Below, piece after piece: positions 40,437 to 50,893 of a DNA stretch of 64,000 bases. Each line of letters opens with the position of its first letter. Position 1 is the stretch's first letter. A program made the translations under genes and the position numbers. The notes beneath the pieces were generated by a model. That model saw only the letters and a list, made by a program, of their open reading frames with translations, searched no databases and was not told where the DNA came from. The stretch spans positions 97,205 to 161,204 of the forward strand of contig MPUH01000021.1 in assembly GCA_001970955.1 (NCBI GenBank), given 5' to 3'. The DNA is from Stentor coeruleus. Taxonomy: Eukaryota; Ciliophora; Heterotrichea; Heterotrichida; Stentoridae.

Positions 40437-40988
40437 TTAATTATAGTACCTAGATCGTATAATCATAGAATCTTCATTATCATCAAAGTCGCTAATATCC
40501 AATTTACTATTTGAAATAGGTACAATTTTCCTAGTAATTCTGAATCGGTAGTTGGAAAAACTGATCCTATTATCCTCAACATATGAGTTATTGTGCACTA
40601 AGCTAAAGTTTTTTATAGGAGGGACTTCAATACTTGGAACTCTTGTACGATGATTTGATATTGTATTGCGATATCGATTTGAGTTTTTTATATTGTCGCT
40701 GCTTTCTGATTTGCCTATGATTTCAAAAGAGTTTTTCACTTGGACTCGGCGATTTTTAGCCTCTTTGGTCTCGAAAATTCCCCTTAGTTCGATTCGTTTT
40801 TGAGAAAGGTTTTTGAGTTGTCCTTGGCTTTTTGGGCTTACTATGGAATGAGTGTATTTTTTGGTAATTTTGTTGGTATTTTGCTCTAGAGAGTTTTTCA
40901 AGTAATTCAAAGAAGAAGTTTTGAATACCAGCCTGTTTTCTGTTAGGACACAAAGATTTAATTGGCTTTCTTTTGAGTTTTTTAGCAT
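40437..40988 (-). CDS. Basic hypothetical protein
   Basis: 183 residues, Lys/Arg/Ser/Asn-rich with little predicted fold; a short acidic patch near the C-terminus (DISDFDDNEDSM). No domain recognised. The flanks (C-rich downstream on the plus strand) fit a genuine minus-strand gene. Possibly related in style to the next minus-strand gene. Confidence 0.5.
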   Translation of the reverse strand: MLKNSKESQLNLCVLTENRLVFKTSSLNYLKNSLEQNTNKITKKYTHSIVSPKSQGQLKNLSQKRIELRGIFETKEAKNRRVQVKNSFEIIGKSESSDNIKNSNRYRNTISNHRTRVPSIEVPPIKNFSLVHNNSYVEDNRISFSNYRFRITRKIVPISNSKLDISDFDDNEDSMIIRSRYYN

Positions 40989-41429
40989 ATTTTATTTTCC
41001 AATATTAATTATTATGCTATGCTATTAATAGATATACTTTGAAAGAATTATGAAGCAAACTATGAAAACATAGATTTTGATAATTTGAAAAGATACTTTT
41101 ATACTAGCATTTATCAGAATCACATATTTTTTTGCTTCTGCTCTTTTATTATTAGAATTAGAAATCAAATATATAAAATCTAACTGTGAGGATGCTTTGG
41201 ACTTTAAAAATTCAACTATCTTCATTTAGCAAAAATATCTAATTCTGATTTTGAAATATTTATTAGTATGTATTTTAAAATATAGTTTCATATCTTCCTG
41301 AAAATATATACTTATAAGCAATAAAACTTAAAAAGCCAGACATGTAAAAAAAATCAAATAAAGTTACTATTATCATTATTTCATCCTATAATTTACAAAA
41401 ACTAAATAGCTTATATACAAATTTATCAT
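40989..41429. other. Spacer
   Basis: Contains a 66-codon minus-strand frame with a hydrophobic end (41025-41225) that lacks further support. Nothing else seen. Confidence 0.4.
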
Positions 41430-42005
41430 CTAATGCCCTGAATTACTAACCTCTTCAGCAGAATTACTAGCAATCGGGCTATTTGGTACTTGAATCCTAA
41501 TGACCCTTCTATTTTTTTCCATTGTACCATTTACTGATATTGAACGATTATGTGAGTGATCTTTAATAGTATAATAAATTCTTTGTATATCCTTATGATC
41601 TTTATATGAAGTATCTACATCTTCAGAAACAGAAACTTTTGTTTTCTCTTTAGCTTTATCTAAAGATTTCCTTCTAGCATAGTAGTCTGTTATAAGTTTG
41701 ATTTTATCAGAAAAAACTTTTTTTTCATGTTTTTTTATATCTGGAAGGTCTTGTATTTCACATAAAGCATATCTGGCTTTTGACACAACTTTAAGCCCGA
41801 ATGATTTTTGTAATTCCTTTGTATGGTTCAAGTTAAAAAACGTATCTCTCGGTGAGACTTGATTCGCTAAATTAAAGTTTTTATCTAAACTTAAAGAGTG
41901 GGCTTTCTTTTTTTGGGAATATTGAGGATTTTTTTCAAATCCAAAGGAATAGAGTTTCGGCTTGATAAAAGGTATTCGAATGCTTTCTTTTTTTCTAAGT
42001 TCCAT
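41430..42005 (-). CDS. Basic hypothetical protein
   Basis: 191 residues, lysine-rich and polar (IRIPFIKPKLYSFGF at the N-terminus; RRVIRIQVPNSPIAS near the end). Likely disordered; no domain found. It is divergent from the protein disulfide isomerase gene with only 47 bp between the two start codons. Confidence 0.55.
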   Translation of the reverse strand: MELRKKESIRIPFIKPKLYSFGFEKNPQYSQKKKAHSLSLDKNFNLANQVSPRDTFFNLNHTKELQKSFGLKVVSKARYALCEIQDLPDIKKHEKKVFSDKIKLITDYYARRKSLDKAKEKTKVSVSEDVDTSYKDHKDIQRIYYTIKDHSHNRSISVNGTMEKNRRVIRIQVPNSPIASNSAEEVSNSGH

Positions 42006-42052
42006 GTATCAAATTTAGTAAAATTTATAAGCGTTTAGCTAATAAATTAAAA
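42006..42052. promoter_or_regulatory. Very short divergent intergenic region
   Basis: 47 bp separate two start codons pointing away from each other. Any promoter elements and both 5' UTRs must fit here or overlap the genes. Confidence 0.5.
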
Positions 42053-43477
42053 ATGTTGTTTTGCTATTGGAGTTTATTGATTTTAACTTTGATTGCTCAT
42101 AGTAAGATTTTGGATGAATATGGGGTTTGGGTAATTGATGATGATAACTATGAGGAAGCACTTATGATTCAGCATGATTTATTGATAGAATTTTATACAC
42201 CTTCTTGTGAATTTTGCAAGGAATTCAGCCCTGATTATAGTTTAGCAGCTAGAACTTTGGCTAAGAATGATCCTCCAATATATGTTGCAAAAGTTGATGC
42301 TAGTGTTAATATTGAACTTGTTAAACGTTTCTCGATTAAAAAATATCCAACTTTCAAATACATTATAGATAAAGAAGTCATAGACTATACTGGCGGTTAT
42401 AGTGAAGATAGAATTGTAGCTTGGATTAAAAGCAGATCTAATCGGCATGTGAAAATTTTAAACATAACTGAACAAATTGACAAATCAATTGAAGAAAACA
42501 TAATCACCGCTCTTCTTATTGATTCTCTAGACTCAACTCAAGCCCACTCATTTTTAACTGCATGCAAAGCTATAAATTTAGTCAATTTTATTCAATGCGC
42601 ATGCTCTGCATGCGCCAACAAATACACAACTTCAACCCCAACTTTATTACTTTTTAAACCTTATGATGAAAGGCTTATAGATTACATAGGAGATTTTTCA
42701 AGCTTTAGTCTCATATCTTTCATAAACAAAAATAAGCTTCCATCATTCATTGATTTCAATCAAGATGCAGTAGAACTTATATTCGGAGATTCAAATCCAG
42801 GGATATTTATTTTCACAACAAACAGAGATTTTTATGAAAAATGGTTTAGATTATTAGGAAAAGAATATAAAGGAATTTTACTTTTTAGTATAGTCGATGC
42901 TGATACAACTGATTGGGAAAAAATAGCTCATTTTTTTGATATAAAAAAATTATCAGAACCAGTTGTCGTGCTTCTTGACACAAGGAATAATCAAAGAGAT
43001 AAATACAGACTGGAAAGTGAGATTAATGAGAAAAATGTTAAGGAATTTATAGAGAAATGGAAAAATGGGATGTTGGAAGTATATAGGAAATCACAAAAAA
43101 TACCTGAAAAACTTTATGAAAATAATGTTCTTGTTGTTGTTGGGGAATGTTTTGATGATGTGGTTATGGATATGAATAAAGATGTGCTTATTGCATTTTA
43201 TATTCCATATAGTAGAGGATGGAGAGATTTAGTTTATGAATATGAATTTCTTGCTGAGGAATTAGAGCATTTAGAAAATTTGGTTTTTGGTAAAATAGAT
43301 AGCACAGAAAATCAATTAAAGGCTATAAAAGTTGAAAGTACAAATTCTGTATACTTCTTCCCTGCGGATAATAAGAAAGGGATAGAATATAACGGGGAAA
43401 AAAATGCTGATGGGATTTTGGAGTTTGTGAAAAAGTATGCTTTTTATGAAATCACTGAACTAAAAGATGAACTTTAG
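42053..43477 (+). CDS. Protein disulfide isomerase-like protein with KDEL signal
   Basis: 474 residues. A signal peptide (about residues 1-18, FCYWSLLILTLIAHS) leads into a thioredoxin domain with the active site CEFC in FYTPSCEFCKEF (about 54). Two b-like domains follow (about 135-340). The last thioredoxin-like domain (about 355-465) has IAFYIPYSRGWRDL where a CxxC would stand, so it cannot do dithiol chemistry. The protein ends LKDEL, an ER-retention signal. Expected role: oxidative folding in the ER with one active and one inactive site. The frame and start are unambiguous. Confidence 0.88.
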   Translation: MLFCYWSLLILTLIAHSKILDEYGVWVIDDDNYEEALMIQHDLLIEFYTPSCEFCKEFSPDYSLAARTLAKNDPPIYVAKVDASVNIELVKRFSIKKYPTFKYIIDKEVIDYTGGYSEDRIVAWIKSRSNRHVKILNITEQIDKSIEENIITALLIDSLDSTQAHSFLTACKAINLVNFIQCACSACANKYTTSTPTLLLFKPYDERLIDYIGDFSSFSLISFINKNKLPSFIDFNQDAVELIFGDSNPGIFIFTTNRDFYEKWFRLLGKEYKGILLFSIVDADTTDWEKIAHFFDIKKLSEPVVVLLDTRNNQRDKYRLESEINEKNVKEFIEKWKNGMLEVYRKSQKIPEKLYENNVLVVVGECFDDVVMDMNKDVLIAFYIPYSRGWRDLVYEYEFLAEELEHLENLVFGKIDSTENQLKAIKVESTNSVYFFPADNKKGIEYNGEKNADGILEFVKKYAFYEITELKDEL

Positions 43478-43552
43478 TTATTAAGATTAAAAGCCTTATA
43501 GGTTTATTTTGTTTAAAAATAAATATTTAAACATTAAAAAACTATCGTAATT

Positions 43553-43945
43553 TTACGCTTCATTATTTCTTAGTCTTTCAATGAGTTTTCTTTGATCTTC
43601 TTCAACTTTCATCAAACTTTCTAGCTGATACAAGTAGCGTTCAAGTTCAGCTCTTTTTTCATTTATCAGTTGTTCAAGTTCTTGCTGCTTTATTTTACGA
43701 TTTTCTGCTTCATTTTCTAGCTGGTTCCGTATACCAACTGCCCTAAGTTTTTCTTGTTCTATTTTAACTGCTTGACTATCTAAGACATCAACTAGAGATC
43801 CTACCATTTCATCAAATTTCTTCATTTTGTTAATGAACTCATAAGCTTCAGTCTGCATCATTTGACAATCATTAAATAACCCCGCTTCAAGTACGCGAAT
43901 GTTATTGTTGTCATCGAAAGTGATTGAAATTTTCTCAGCCGCCAT
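43553..43945 (-). CDS. IFT20: Intraflagellar transport protein IFT20
   Basis: 130 residues, the usual IFT20 length (about 130). Nearly all helical coiled coil after residue 40. The EKLRAVGIRN segment and the region through INEKRAELERY match the IFT20 signature. IFT20 is an IFT-B subunit that also links the Golgi to ciliary membrane delivery. Its presence fits a heavily ciliated cell. Intronless. Confidence 0.85.
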   Translation of the reverse strand: MAAEKISITFDDNNNIRVLEAGLFNDCQMMQTEAYEFINKMKKFDEMVGSLVDVLDSQAVKIEQEKLRAVGIRNQLENEAENRKIKQQELEQLINEKRAELERYLYQLESLMKVEEDQRKLIERLRNNEA

Positions 43946-44185
43946 ATTATAATCAGCAAGAACTATTTTAAAAGATTTTATCTGTAAATATAAAGGGGAA
44001 AATATTATACGCTTATTTTTTTTTTGAAAAGTAAAGTTTAGTAGAAAATTGTAAAAGTTGAATGGTCCTTTGATCGCAGTTTTAAGATATAATAACCTAT
44101 ATACACTTATATAAAAATTATATAAATCATAACTATATTCTCACAGCATTTATAAGTGTCTATTTTTTATCTATAAATTATCAAA

Positions 44186-45409
44186 ATGTCAGAACATCTC
44201 GATGCTGATACTCACAGCAATAAATGTGCTTCAAAAGACTGCGAAAATGTCTTAACTATTAGAAACAATTATGTTGGGCCTTTAAACTATAAATATTGCA
44301 TCGAATGCATAAATAGTTATGCGTGCGAATTTTGTATGTCAAAATATATATTTATGTCTAACGATCAGAATAAAGTAAATACCTGTTTTGATTGTTCTTG
44401 GAAATACTACCATGATACTCATCAGAACTCTGTACTAAAAAATGTGACAAATTTGCCAGGAAAAACAAATGCAAGAGCATTGATTCATCATTTTAAAGAA
44501 AAATTCCCTGATATTAATGAACAATCGATCGAGGAATTCTATCATAATACAAATCTATCTAATTATTACACTAGATTGTGTTTAGCAGAAAAAGCTCTTC
44601 TAAAAGCTTATGAAAAATGTGCAAATATAGATAATGCCCTAGCTTTCCAACTATTTATAGAATATATTAACACTCTGTTTGAATTAGGTAAAACAACTGA
44701 GGCTTTGAATGCTTTTAAGTCACGGCTGGAAGAAAATTATTTTGTAAAATATATAACCCTAATGGACTATTGTGGAACTGAATATTTCAAAAAAGAAAAA
44801 TATGACTTGGAAAAGATAGGTTCAGAATTAGTTAATTGCCCAGATGATTTGAATAGTACCAGAATAAAATATTTTCTTAATTTTAAAGAAAGATATACCG
44901 AAATTGAAAATTCACTTCAAAAATTAGAACATAATTCAGCATTTAACACCAAAATTTTTATTGATTGCTTAAGATATGTAAATCTTAAAGATTTAAAAGA
45001 AGATTCTTTGCTTAATGCTATTCATTTAGCTAAAAGCTATTGTCCATCATATGTTTTGATATCAAGTCTCTATGTTCTTTTATCTAAATTTTACAAATAT
45101 TATTATAGTTCATTTGAAAAGTCTTTAAACTCACTAGAAGAAGCTGCTAAGATATGGATTAGAGCAAATACTGAAAATGAATTTGCAGTAAAAATTTTTA
45201 TAAAACTATCTAAGGCTTATATTACAATAGATATTATCAAATCAAAAGCAATAATTCTTCATTGCATGAAGTTTGCAGACAAGAGTAATCATCAAGAAAT
45301 TAAAGTCAAGGCGCTTAAAGTATTGAGAGATATTTTTGTTTCAAATCACGAATACGATAAAGTTTGTGCTGCTGAAAGAAAGCTTTGGGAAATTAAAAAC
45401 TCTTCTTAG
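44186..45409 (+). CDS. Cys-rich N-terminal, helical-repeat protein
   Basis: 407 residues. The first 75 residues contain eight or more cysteines arranged in C-x2-C-like pairs (KDCENV, YCIECINSYACEFC, NTCFDC), a probable zinc-binding module. The remainder is helical and TPR-like (ALLKAYEKCANIDNALAFQL; FEKSLNSLEEAAKIW). This resembles an interaction scaffold, but I cannot name the family. The ATG follows TAAATTATCAAA. Neighbouring IFT20 is divergent, 240 bp away. Confidence 0.62.
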   Translation: MSEHLDADTHSNKCASKDCENVLTIRNNYVGPLNYKYCIECINSYACEFCMSKYIFMSNDQNKVNTCFDCSWKYYHDTHQNSVLKNVTNLPGKTNARALIHHFKEKFPDINEQSIEEFYHNTNLSNYYTRLCLAEKALLKAYEKCANIDNALAFQLFIEYINTLFELGKTTEALNAFKSRLEENYFVKYITLMDYCGTEYFKKEKYDLEKIGSELVNCPDDLNSTRIKYFLNFKERYTEIENSLQKLEHNSAFNTKIFIDCLRYVNLKDLKEDSLLNAIHLAKSYCPSYVLISSLYVLLSKFYKYYYSSFEKSLNSLEEAAKIWIRANTENEFAVKIFIKLSKAYITIDIIKSKAIILHCMKFADKSNHQEIKVKALKVLRDIFVSNHEYDKVCAAERKLWEIKNSS

Positions 45410-45787
45410 TTTAATTAGATTAGAATAAAAAGTTAAGATAAGAAAGCTTTATTGACCGGGGATTTATTTGGGGTGATGCAGAAAAAGCTAACAGTATATA
45501 ACTTTAAAATCAATTTTAGCGAAAAAAATACTATCCAAGATGCGGATAAAAAGTAAAGTGAAAATTACAACCAAATTTAATGCATCTAACTATAGCATCA
45601 AAAGCCATATTTAATGCATCTAATTATAGCATCAAAAGCCATATTTATTTTTCACTTTAAATCATAGCGTAATATTACATCTTGTAATCTAACTATACTT
45701 TCCCAACCTAATTTCCTTTAATAATCCCTTCTTTCTCTTCAAACCAAAATCAATTTCTAAATTTTTTATAGAAAATTTGACATGTAA
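45410..45787. other. Spacer with a short tandem repeat
   Basis: C-rich from about 45680, as upstream of plus-strand genes. Contains the 34-bp repeat below; otherwise nothing seen. Confidence 0.5.
45575..45642. repeat. Direct tandem repeat, 34-bp period
   Basis: ATTTAATGCATCTAA and following bases occur twice (45575 and 45609) with about one mismatch. Confidence 0.8.
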
Positions 45788-47262
45788 ATGGAAAAAAATC
45801 GAGCTTATTCTGTTTTAGAACTCATTGGTTGGGGAAATACAACTTCCTGACCTTTATTCAATGCGGATTAGTAAATTTAAACGTAGGCTTGGAGCATATG
45901 TGATTATTGGTACGCAAGCATGGCTTTTATCATTGACGGGATAATCGATGAATGGGGTATAAGCACTTTACAAGCAGGAACAATTGGGTCATTTTTACAA
46001 TTTGGGTTACTTTTTGGTAGTTTATTCTGGGGTTATATAGCAGGAAAATACGGCAGAATGGATGCTTTTAAATCAACAATAATTGTCGTAGCAGTATCAA
46101 GTTTTCTATTGGCATTTTCTCCAAACTATTATGTTATGAGTGTAGCTTTAATTCTTCTTGGTACAGGTATGGCTGGCGAGGTTTCTTTAGCAGGAACAGT
46201 TTTCTATGAATTTTGTCCACCTTCCAAAAGGTGGTACATGACTTTAATGTCATTATTTCTTAGCTTTGGGTCAATATTTGTATCTCTTATTGCTTATTTG
46301 GTATCATTATTTAATGATACCGGATTTTATAATTGGAGAATTATTGTCGCTGTCGGTGCTTTACTTGAGGTTCTAGCAATGATTTTTAGGTTTTTCATGC
46401 ATGAGACCCTGTCGGTGCTTTACTTGAGGTTCTAGCAATGATTTTTAGGTTTTTCATGCATGAGACCCCAGCTTTTCTTATAGCTCAAAACAAACAGTCT
46501 GCTGCTGATAATATTTTGAATATAATAAGTTTGAAAAATACTGGGAAAACTTTGGATAAAATTGAGTACTCATCTTCATTAAATCCTAATGAATTTACAC
46601 AAGAAGTAGAGGAAAAGTCTGAAAAGCATGAAAAAATCACTGATATTATTATAAAATTATTTAAACCCCCATTGCTCAAAACAACAATATTCTTAGGTTT
46701 TGTACACTTTATATAGCCTTATATGTTTGCAAGCTTTAGTTATTCTGGTTACATGTCTTTTATGCCTGGGTTTTTAAAAAAGTTTTCAACATCAACAGCA
46801 TATTTGATAATATTAATACAACAAAATTTTGGAATCCCTGGAGTTATACTTGGAACATATTTAGTAGAAACTAGATGTGGTAGGAAATACACAACTTTGA
46901 TATTTTTTTTACTAAGTGGATTATCAATATTACTTTTTAGTTTTACGACATTATTTTGGTTTGTATAAATTATTTAGGTTTTAATTACAAGCAGTATAAG
47001 TTATTTATTTATTTTTCTGGCTTATGCTACAATGTTTACTATTGGCCCTGAATCTTTTCCTACTAGTGTTAGAAGTGCAGGGATAGGATATGTTCAAGTT
47101 ATGTCTAGAGCTGGAGGGATGATAAGTCCGATTGTTATTGGTTATTTTTTGGAATTACCGAGTGGGGTTTTTTTATCACTTCTTAGTCTTTGTATTACTT
47201 TTTGTATTGCTGGATCTTCAGTGATTTTCTTGAAGGAGACAAGGGGATTGAAGATAGGGTAG
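45788..47262 (+). CDS. SV2-like MFS transporter, frame broken twice
   Basis: Exons 45788-45870, 45887-46701, 46717-46962 and 46978-47262 are separated by a 16-nt intron (45871-45886) and two 15-nt introns (46702-46716, 46963-46977). Motif A is present (WGYIAGKYGRMDAF), the central ETPAFL resembles the ESPRWL motif of SV2/sugar-type carriers, and about 11-12 helices are visible. Two defects break the frame. One base is missing in the G-run near 45829-45833 (expected GWGKYNFL). A 59-bp tandem duplication at 46351-46468 shifts the frame. Correcting both gives 1371 nt, exactly 457 codons. Either a recent pseudogene or consensus errors. Confidence 0.7.
46351..46468. repeat. 59-bp tandem duplication inside the transporter gene
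   Basis: Two perfect copies (46351-46409, 46410-46468) starting TGTCGGTGCTTTACTTGAGG. 59 is not a multiple of three, so the downstream exon is out of frame. Confidence 0.92.
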
Positions 47263-47935
47263 ATTAAGTTACATAAATGATTTGTGCAATGGAGGATTAG
47301 ATTGGTTTATGCTAAATTTTTTATTTTTATATTAAGCTTAACAATAGAATATAAACTTTATAGTCGCAAATTGTGGTGTAGAAAAGCGAATATATTGTAA
47401 ACTTAATAACATAAATTTGAACACTTTTTGGATTAAAAGGCTATCAAGATTTAGGATTTATAAAATTTTAATATGCTAGCTTCAATTAATCTAAATAACC
47501 AGCAATCTTAATCGACTTAATTATAAATATCTCTAAAATTGTCTAAGCTTATTTATTTGCCTTCTGAGATTTAACTATTTTCCCACTGTTCTGGATAAAA
47601 TAAATAAGTTTAATCTTTTATAAGGAGAACTCTAAAAGAGAAATATTATCTATTCATTAGTCCCAACTTCAAGACATATTTGAATTAAATTTTTTGACTA
47701 GCATAGGTTTATTGAATTCTAATAAAAATATAAATTATTCAACTTCTCCAAAATTTCAATAAAAAGCCCGATAATTTTATTCTATAAACTACCTTTTTCT
47801 TAATAGAATCCTAATTTCAAAAAAGCATTAACCGAAATCATAAATTCTTCTTTCCTCTCTATATCACCCCTTTAATATCTTAAAAATTAACTCAAAATTT
47901 TCCAGACTAGTAATTTTTGTGTCTTACTATATAAA
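47263..47935. other. Spacer between transporter and RPN6
   Basis: G-rich just after the transporter stop, C-rich in the last 200 bp before RPN6. No gene seen. Confidence 0.5.
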
Positions 47936-49183
47936 ATGGAAGAACTCAAGCGAGCAACAGACATAAAAGACACCCACCCTGAAGAAAGTGTCAAAATCCT
48001 CTCCAATCTTCTAATCTCTAATTCCCTTCAAGGTGATTCCACAAAAATCAAAGAATCAGCAATATTACTTCTAGGCAAACTCTATGCTGAGCATGGGCAA
48101 AGCACCGAACTCACAGATTTAATCCAACAAATCCGACCATTATTTTCAACATTCCCCAAAGCTAAAACCGCAAAAATCGTCCGTTCACTAATCGATTTCT
48201 CAGGCTTACTGCCAAATTCTCAAGTTCTACAAATAAAACTTTGCGAAGAAACAATAAATTGGTGTCAAGCTGAAAAAAGGACTTTTCTCAAACAACGTCT
48301 AGAAACCAAACTAGCTCAACTTTATATGGAATCTTCACGTTACAAAGAAAGCTTAGATACATTACAAACTTTATTAAAAGAAGTAAAAAAACTAGATGAC
48401 AAACTTCAATTAGTCGAAATACAAGTCATAGAAAGTAAAATTTTTCAAAGACTTTGTAATATCCCAAGAGCTAAAGCTGCATTAACATCTTCAAGAAGTT
48501 GTGCTAATTCTATATATTGTCCTGCTGTATTACAAGCTGATATTGATATGATGTCAGGAATACTTAATTGTGAAGAAAGGGATTACAGAACAGGATATTC
48601 TTATTTTTATGAGGCTCATGAAGGGTTTAATTCTATTGAAGACCCTCGTGCTTTACAATGTTTAAAGTATATGCTTATGAGTAAGATTATGGCTAAAAGA
48701 CCTGAAGATGTTCATACATTGATTAATACTAAAGGGGGGGTTAAATATGTTGGAAAGGAAATTGAATGTATGCAAGCTGTTGCTAAAGCTCTTGAACTTA
48801 GATCATTACATGAATTTCAGAAATCACTTGCTGGGTTTAAAGATGAACTTGAAGGAGATTTTGTTGTTAATAGACATATACAGGAGTTGTATGATACAAT
48901 GTTGGAACAACATTTGATTAGAATTATTGAACCGTTTAGTAAAGTTGAATTAAGTCATGTGGCGAGGTTAATTGGATTACCTGAGGAACTTGTTACTAGT
49001 AAACTTTCGCAGATGATTTTGGATAAGAAGTTTGAAGGAACTTTGGATCAGGGAATTGGATGCTTGATTGTATACGATGAACCACCAACATCAAAGTTTT
49101 ATAGTACCTCGCTGAAATATTTAGAATCTTTAAACACTGTAGTTGATTCACTTTTCCAGAAGGCATCGGCTATTAAAAGTTAG
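47936..49183 (+). CDS. RPN6: 26S proteasome regulatory subunit RPN6/PSMD11
   Basis: 415 residues, close to the family norm of about 420. Helical TPR-like repeats (residues about 1-300: ETKLAQLYMESSRYKESL) are followed by a PCI domain with the winged-helix segment SHVARLIGLPEELVTSKLSQ (about 340-360) and the closing MILDKKFEGTLDQG. RPN6 clamps the 19S lid to the 20S core. Intronless. The next gene starts only 16 bp after the stop, on the same strand. Confidence 0.95.
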   Translation: MEELKRATDIKDTHPEESVKILSNLLISNSLQGDSTKIKESAILLLGKLYAEHGQSTELTDLIQQIRPLFSTFPKAKTAKIVRSLIDFSGLLPNSQVLQIKLCEETINWCQAEKRTFLKQRLETKLAQLYMESSRYKESLDTLQTLLKEVKKLDDKLQLVEIQVIESKIFQRLCNIPRAKAALTSSRSCANSIYCPAVLQADIDMMSGILNCEERDYRTGYSYFYEAHEGFNSIEDPRALQCLKYMLMSKIMAKRPEDVHTLINTKGGVKYVGKEIECMQAVAKALELRSLHEFQKSLAGFKDELEGDFVVNRHIQELYDTMLEQHLIRIIEPFSKVELSHVARLIGLPEELVTSKLSQMILDKKFEGTLDQGIGCLIVYDEPPTSKFYSTSLKYLESLNTVVDSLFQKASAIKS

Positions 49184-49199
49184 CTAATAATTTTTATTA

Positions 49200-50402
49200 A
49201 TGTTTTCCAGAATTCTTAGAGGGTTTAGAAGTTCTGGAGTGATGTATACGAAAAAAGATTTTTATTCGATACTTGGGGTTTCTCGATCAGCAAGTGAATC
49301 TGATATTAAGAAGGCATACTTTTCTTTGGCCAAAAAGTACCACCCTGATGTAAACAAAGAGCCTGATGCAAAGAACAAATTTTCAGAGATCAATACAGCA
49401 TACGAAACTTTAGGCGACACAGAAAAAAGAAAGACATACGATGCAACCGGGATGACAGGAGATGAACAGGATCAAGCTAAAAACGCAGGCTTCGATGCTG
49501 GGAATTTTGGAGGCTTCAATCCATTTGGTGGGGGGTTTTCAAGCAGTGGGGGTTTCGGCAATTTCCAAGATATTTTCAGTGAATTTGAAGAGTTCTTTGG
49601 AACTGGACGTAAAGAAAAAGTCAACTACAAAGGTGAGGACATCAGTTTATCTCTAGAAATATCTTTCATGGATGCAGTAAAAGGTTCTCAGAAAAAAGTT
49701 TCTTTAGAACGAAAGGATACTTGCAGTACTTGCAAAGGGTCAAAAGTTAAACCAGGGACTTCTCCATCTAAATGCACTAACTGTGGAGGTCGTGGTGTTG
49801 TATTTTTCCAAAGGGGTCCAATGTCAATCCAAACAGTTTGCACAAAATGTAAAGGTACAGGGACAATTATAAAAAACCAATGCACACCTTGCAAAGGAAC
49901 AGGCTTTGCCTACAGTGAGATTACAGAATATGTGAATATCCCAGCAGGAGTAAGTAATGGTCAAAGTTTGAGAATGGCAAATAAAGGTCATCATTCTGAA
50001 GGTGGAGGCCCACAAGGAGATTTGCTTATAAAAATCCAAATCACCCCTCATCCAGTATTTAAAAGAGAAGGACAAGATATTCTTTCTGATATTTATATTA
50101 ATGTGCCAGAGGCTGCTTTGGGGACTACTGTTGAAGCAGAAACTTTAACTGGGAATCAAAAGATCGTAGTCGACCCTGGGACTAATACTGGAGATCAGAA
50201 AAGATTAAATGGACAAGGAATTCCGTTCCTTCCGCCAAATCAAAATAAAAAAGGTGATCATGTTATCACATTCAAAGTGAAAATACCTAAAAACCTTACT
50301 GAAAAACAGAAGAAAATATATCAGGAATTAGCGAATGAAGAGGGAACTGTGACTAATGATGGGATTTTCAGTAAGTTCAAGAATTTTACAAATAAATTTT
50401 AG
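49200..50402 (+). CDS. Mitochondrial type I DnaJ (Hsp40) co-chaperone
   Basis: 400 residues. The first 18 are basic and free of acids ([12 protein letters not shown]), a mitochondrial presequence. The J-domain (about 19-84) has KKYHPDVNK with the HPD motif that activates Hsp70. A Gly/Phe-rich stretch (about 95-125) precedes four CxxCxGx repeats ([32 protein letters not shown]; about 177-235), which bind two zinc ions, then the client-binding C-terminal domains. Same architecture as bacterial DnaJ, yeast Mdj1 and animal DNAJA3. It lies 16 bp behind RPN6. Confidence 0.94.
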   Translation: MFSRILRGFRSSGVMYTKKDFYSILGVSRSASESDIKKAYFSLAKKYHPDVNKEPDAKNKFSEINTAYETLGDTEKRKTYDATGMTGDEQDQAKNAGFDAGNFGGFNPFGGGFSSSGGFGNFQDIFSEFEEFFGTGRKEKVNYKGEDISLSLEISFMDAVKGSQKKVSLERKDTCSTCKGSKVKPGTSPSKCTNCGGRGVVFFQRGPMSIQTVCTKCKGTGTIIKNQCTPCKGTGFAYSEITEYVNIPAGVSNGQSLRMANKGHHSEGGGPQGDLLIKIQITPHPVFKREGQDILSDIYINVPEAALGTTVEAETLTGNQKIVVDPGTNTGDQKRLNGQGIPFLPPNQNKKGDHVITFKVKIPKNLTEKQKKIYQELANEEGTVTNDGIFSKFKNFTNKF

Positions 50403-50893
50403 TCGTTCTTAGTTTTAAAATTATCAACAGTCAATTATAATACTTAAGTGTTTATTGATGTTTAAATAAAAATGCAAGTTTAAGCAGAAAATGCTTAGAC
50501 ATTAAATCAATGATTTTAGTTATATTTTCATACAAAAGACTACAATTTATAGTATCACGATTTTATTTCCTATTTCTATCCAAAAGCTAGCCTATTTTCC
50601 TTCATATAAGAATTTATGTACATTAAATCAATGATTTTAGTTATATTTTCATACAAAAGACTACAATTTATAGTATCACGATTCTATTTCCTATTTCTAT
50701 CCAAAAGCTAGCCTATTTTCCTTCATATAAGAATTTATGCATCTAGTTTTATGGCTTCATCTCAGATCCTAAAAAAACTATAATTTTTTACACTCAAACT
50801 TTAGCCAAGCGTATGACCAAAAACAAAAGTCGAATATTTCTACACTTTCAATTTCTACACCATTTATTATCTACATAACTTACATGTTATGTA
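50403..50893. other. Convergent spacer with a tandem repeat
   Basis: Between two converging genes; largely filled by the 121-bp repeat below. Confidence 0.5.
50501..50738. repeat. Direct tandem repeat, 121-bp period
   Basis: Two copies beginning ATTAAATCAATGATTTTAG at 50501 and 50622, differing at about one base (ATTTTATT versus ATTCTATT). Noncoding. Confidence 0.88.

Noticed and set aside
41025-41225. 66-codon minus-strand frame with hydrophobic tail
   Set aside because: Short, no recognised family or flanking composition shift of its own; could be real but unsupported.
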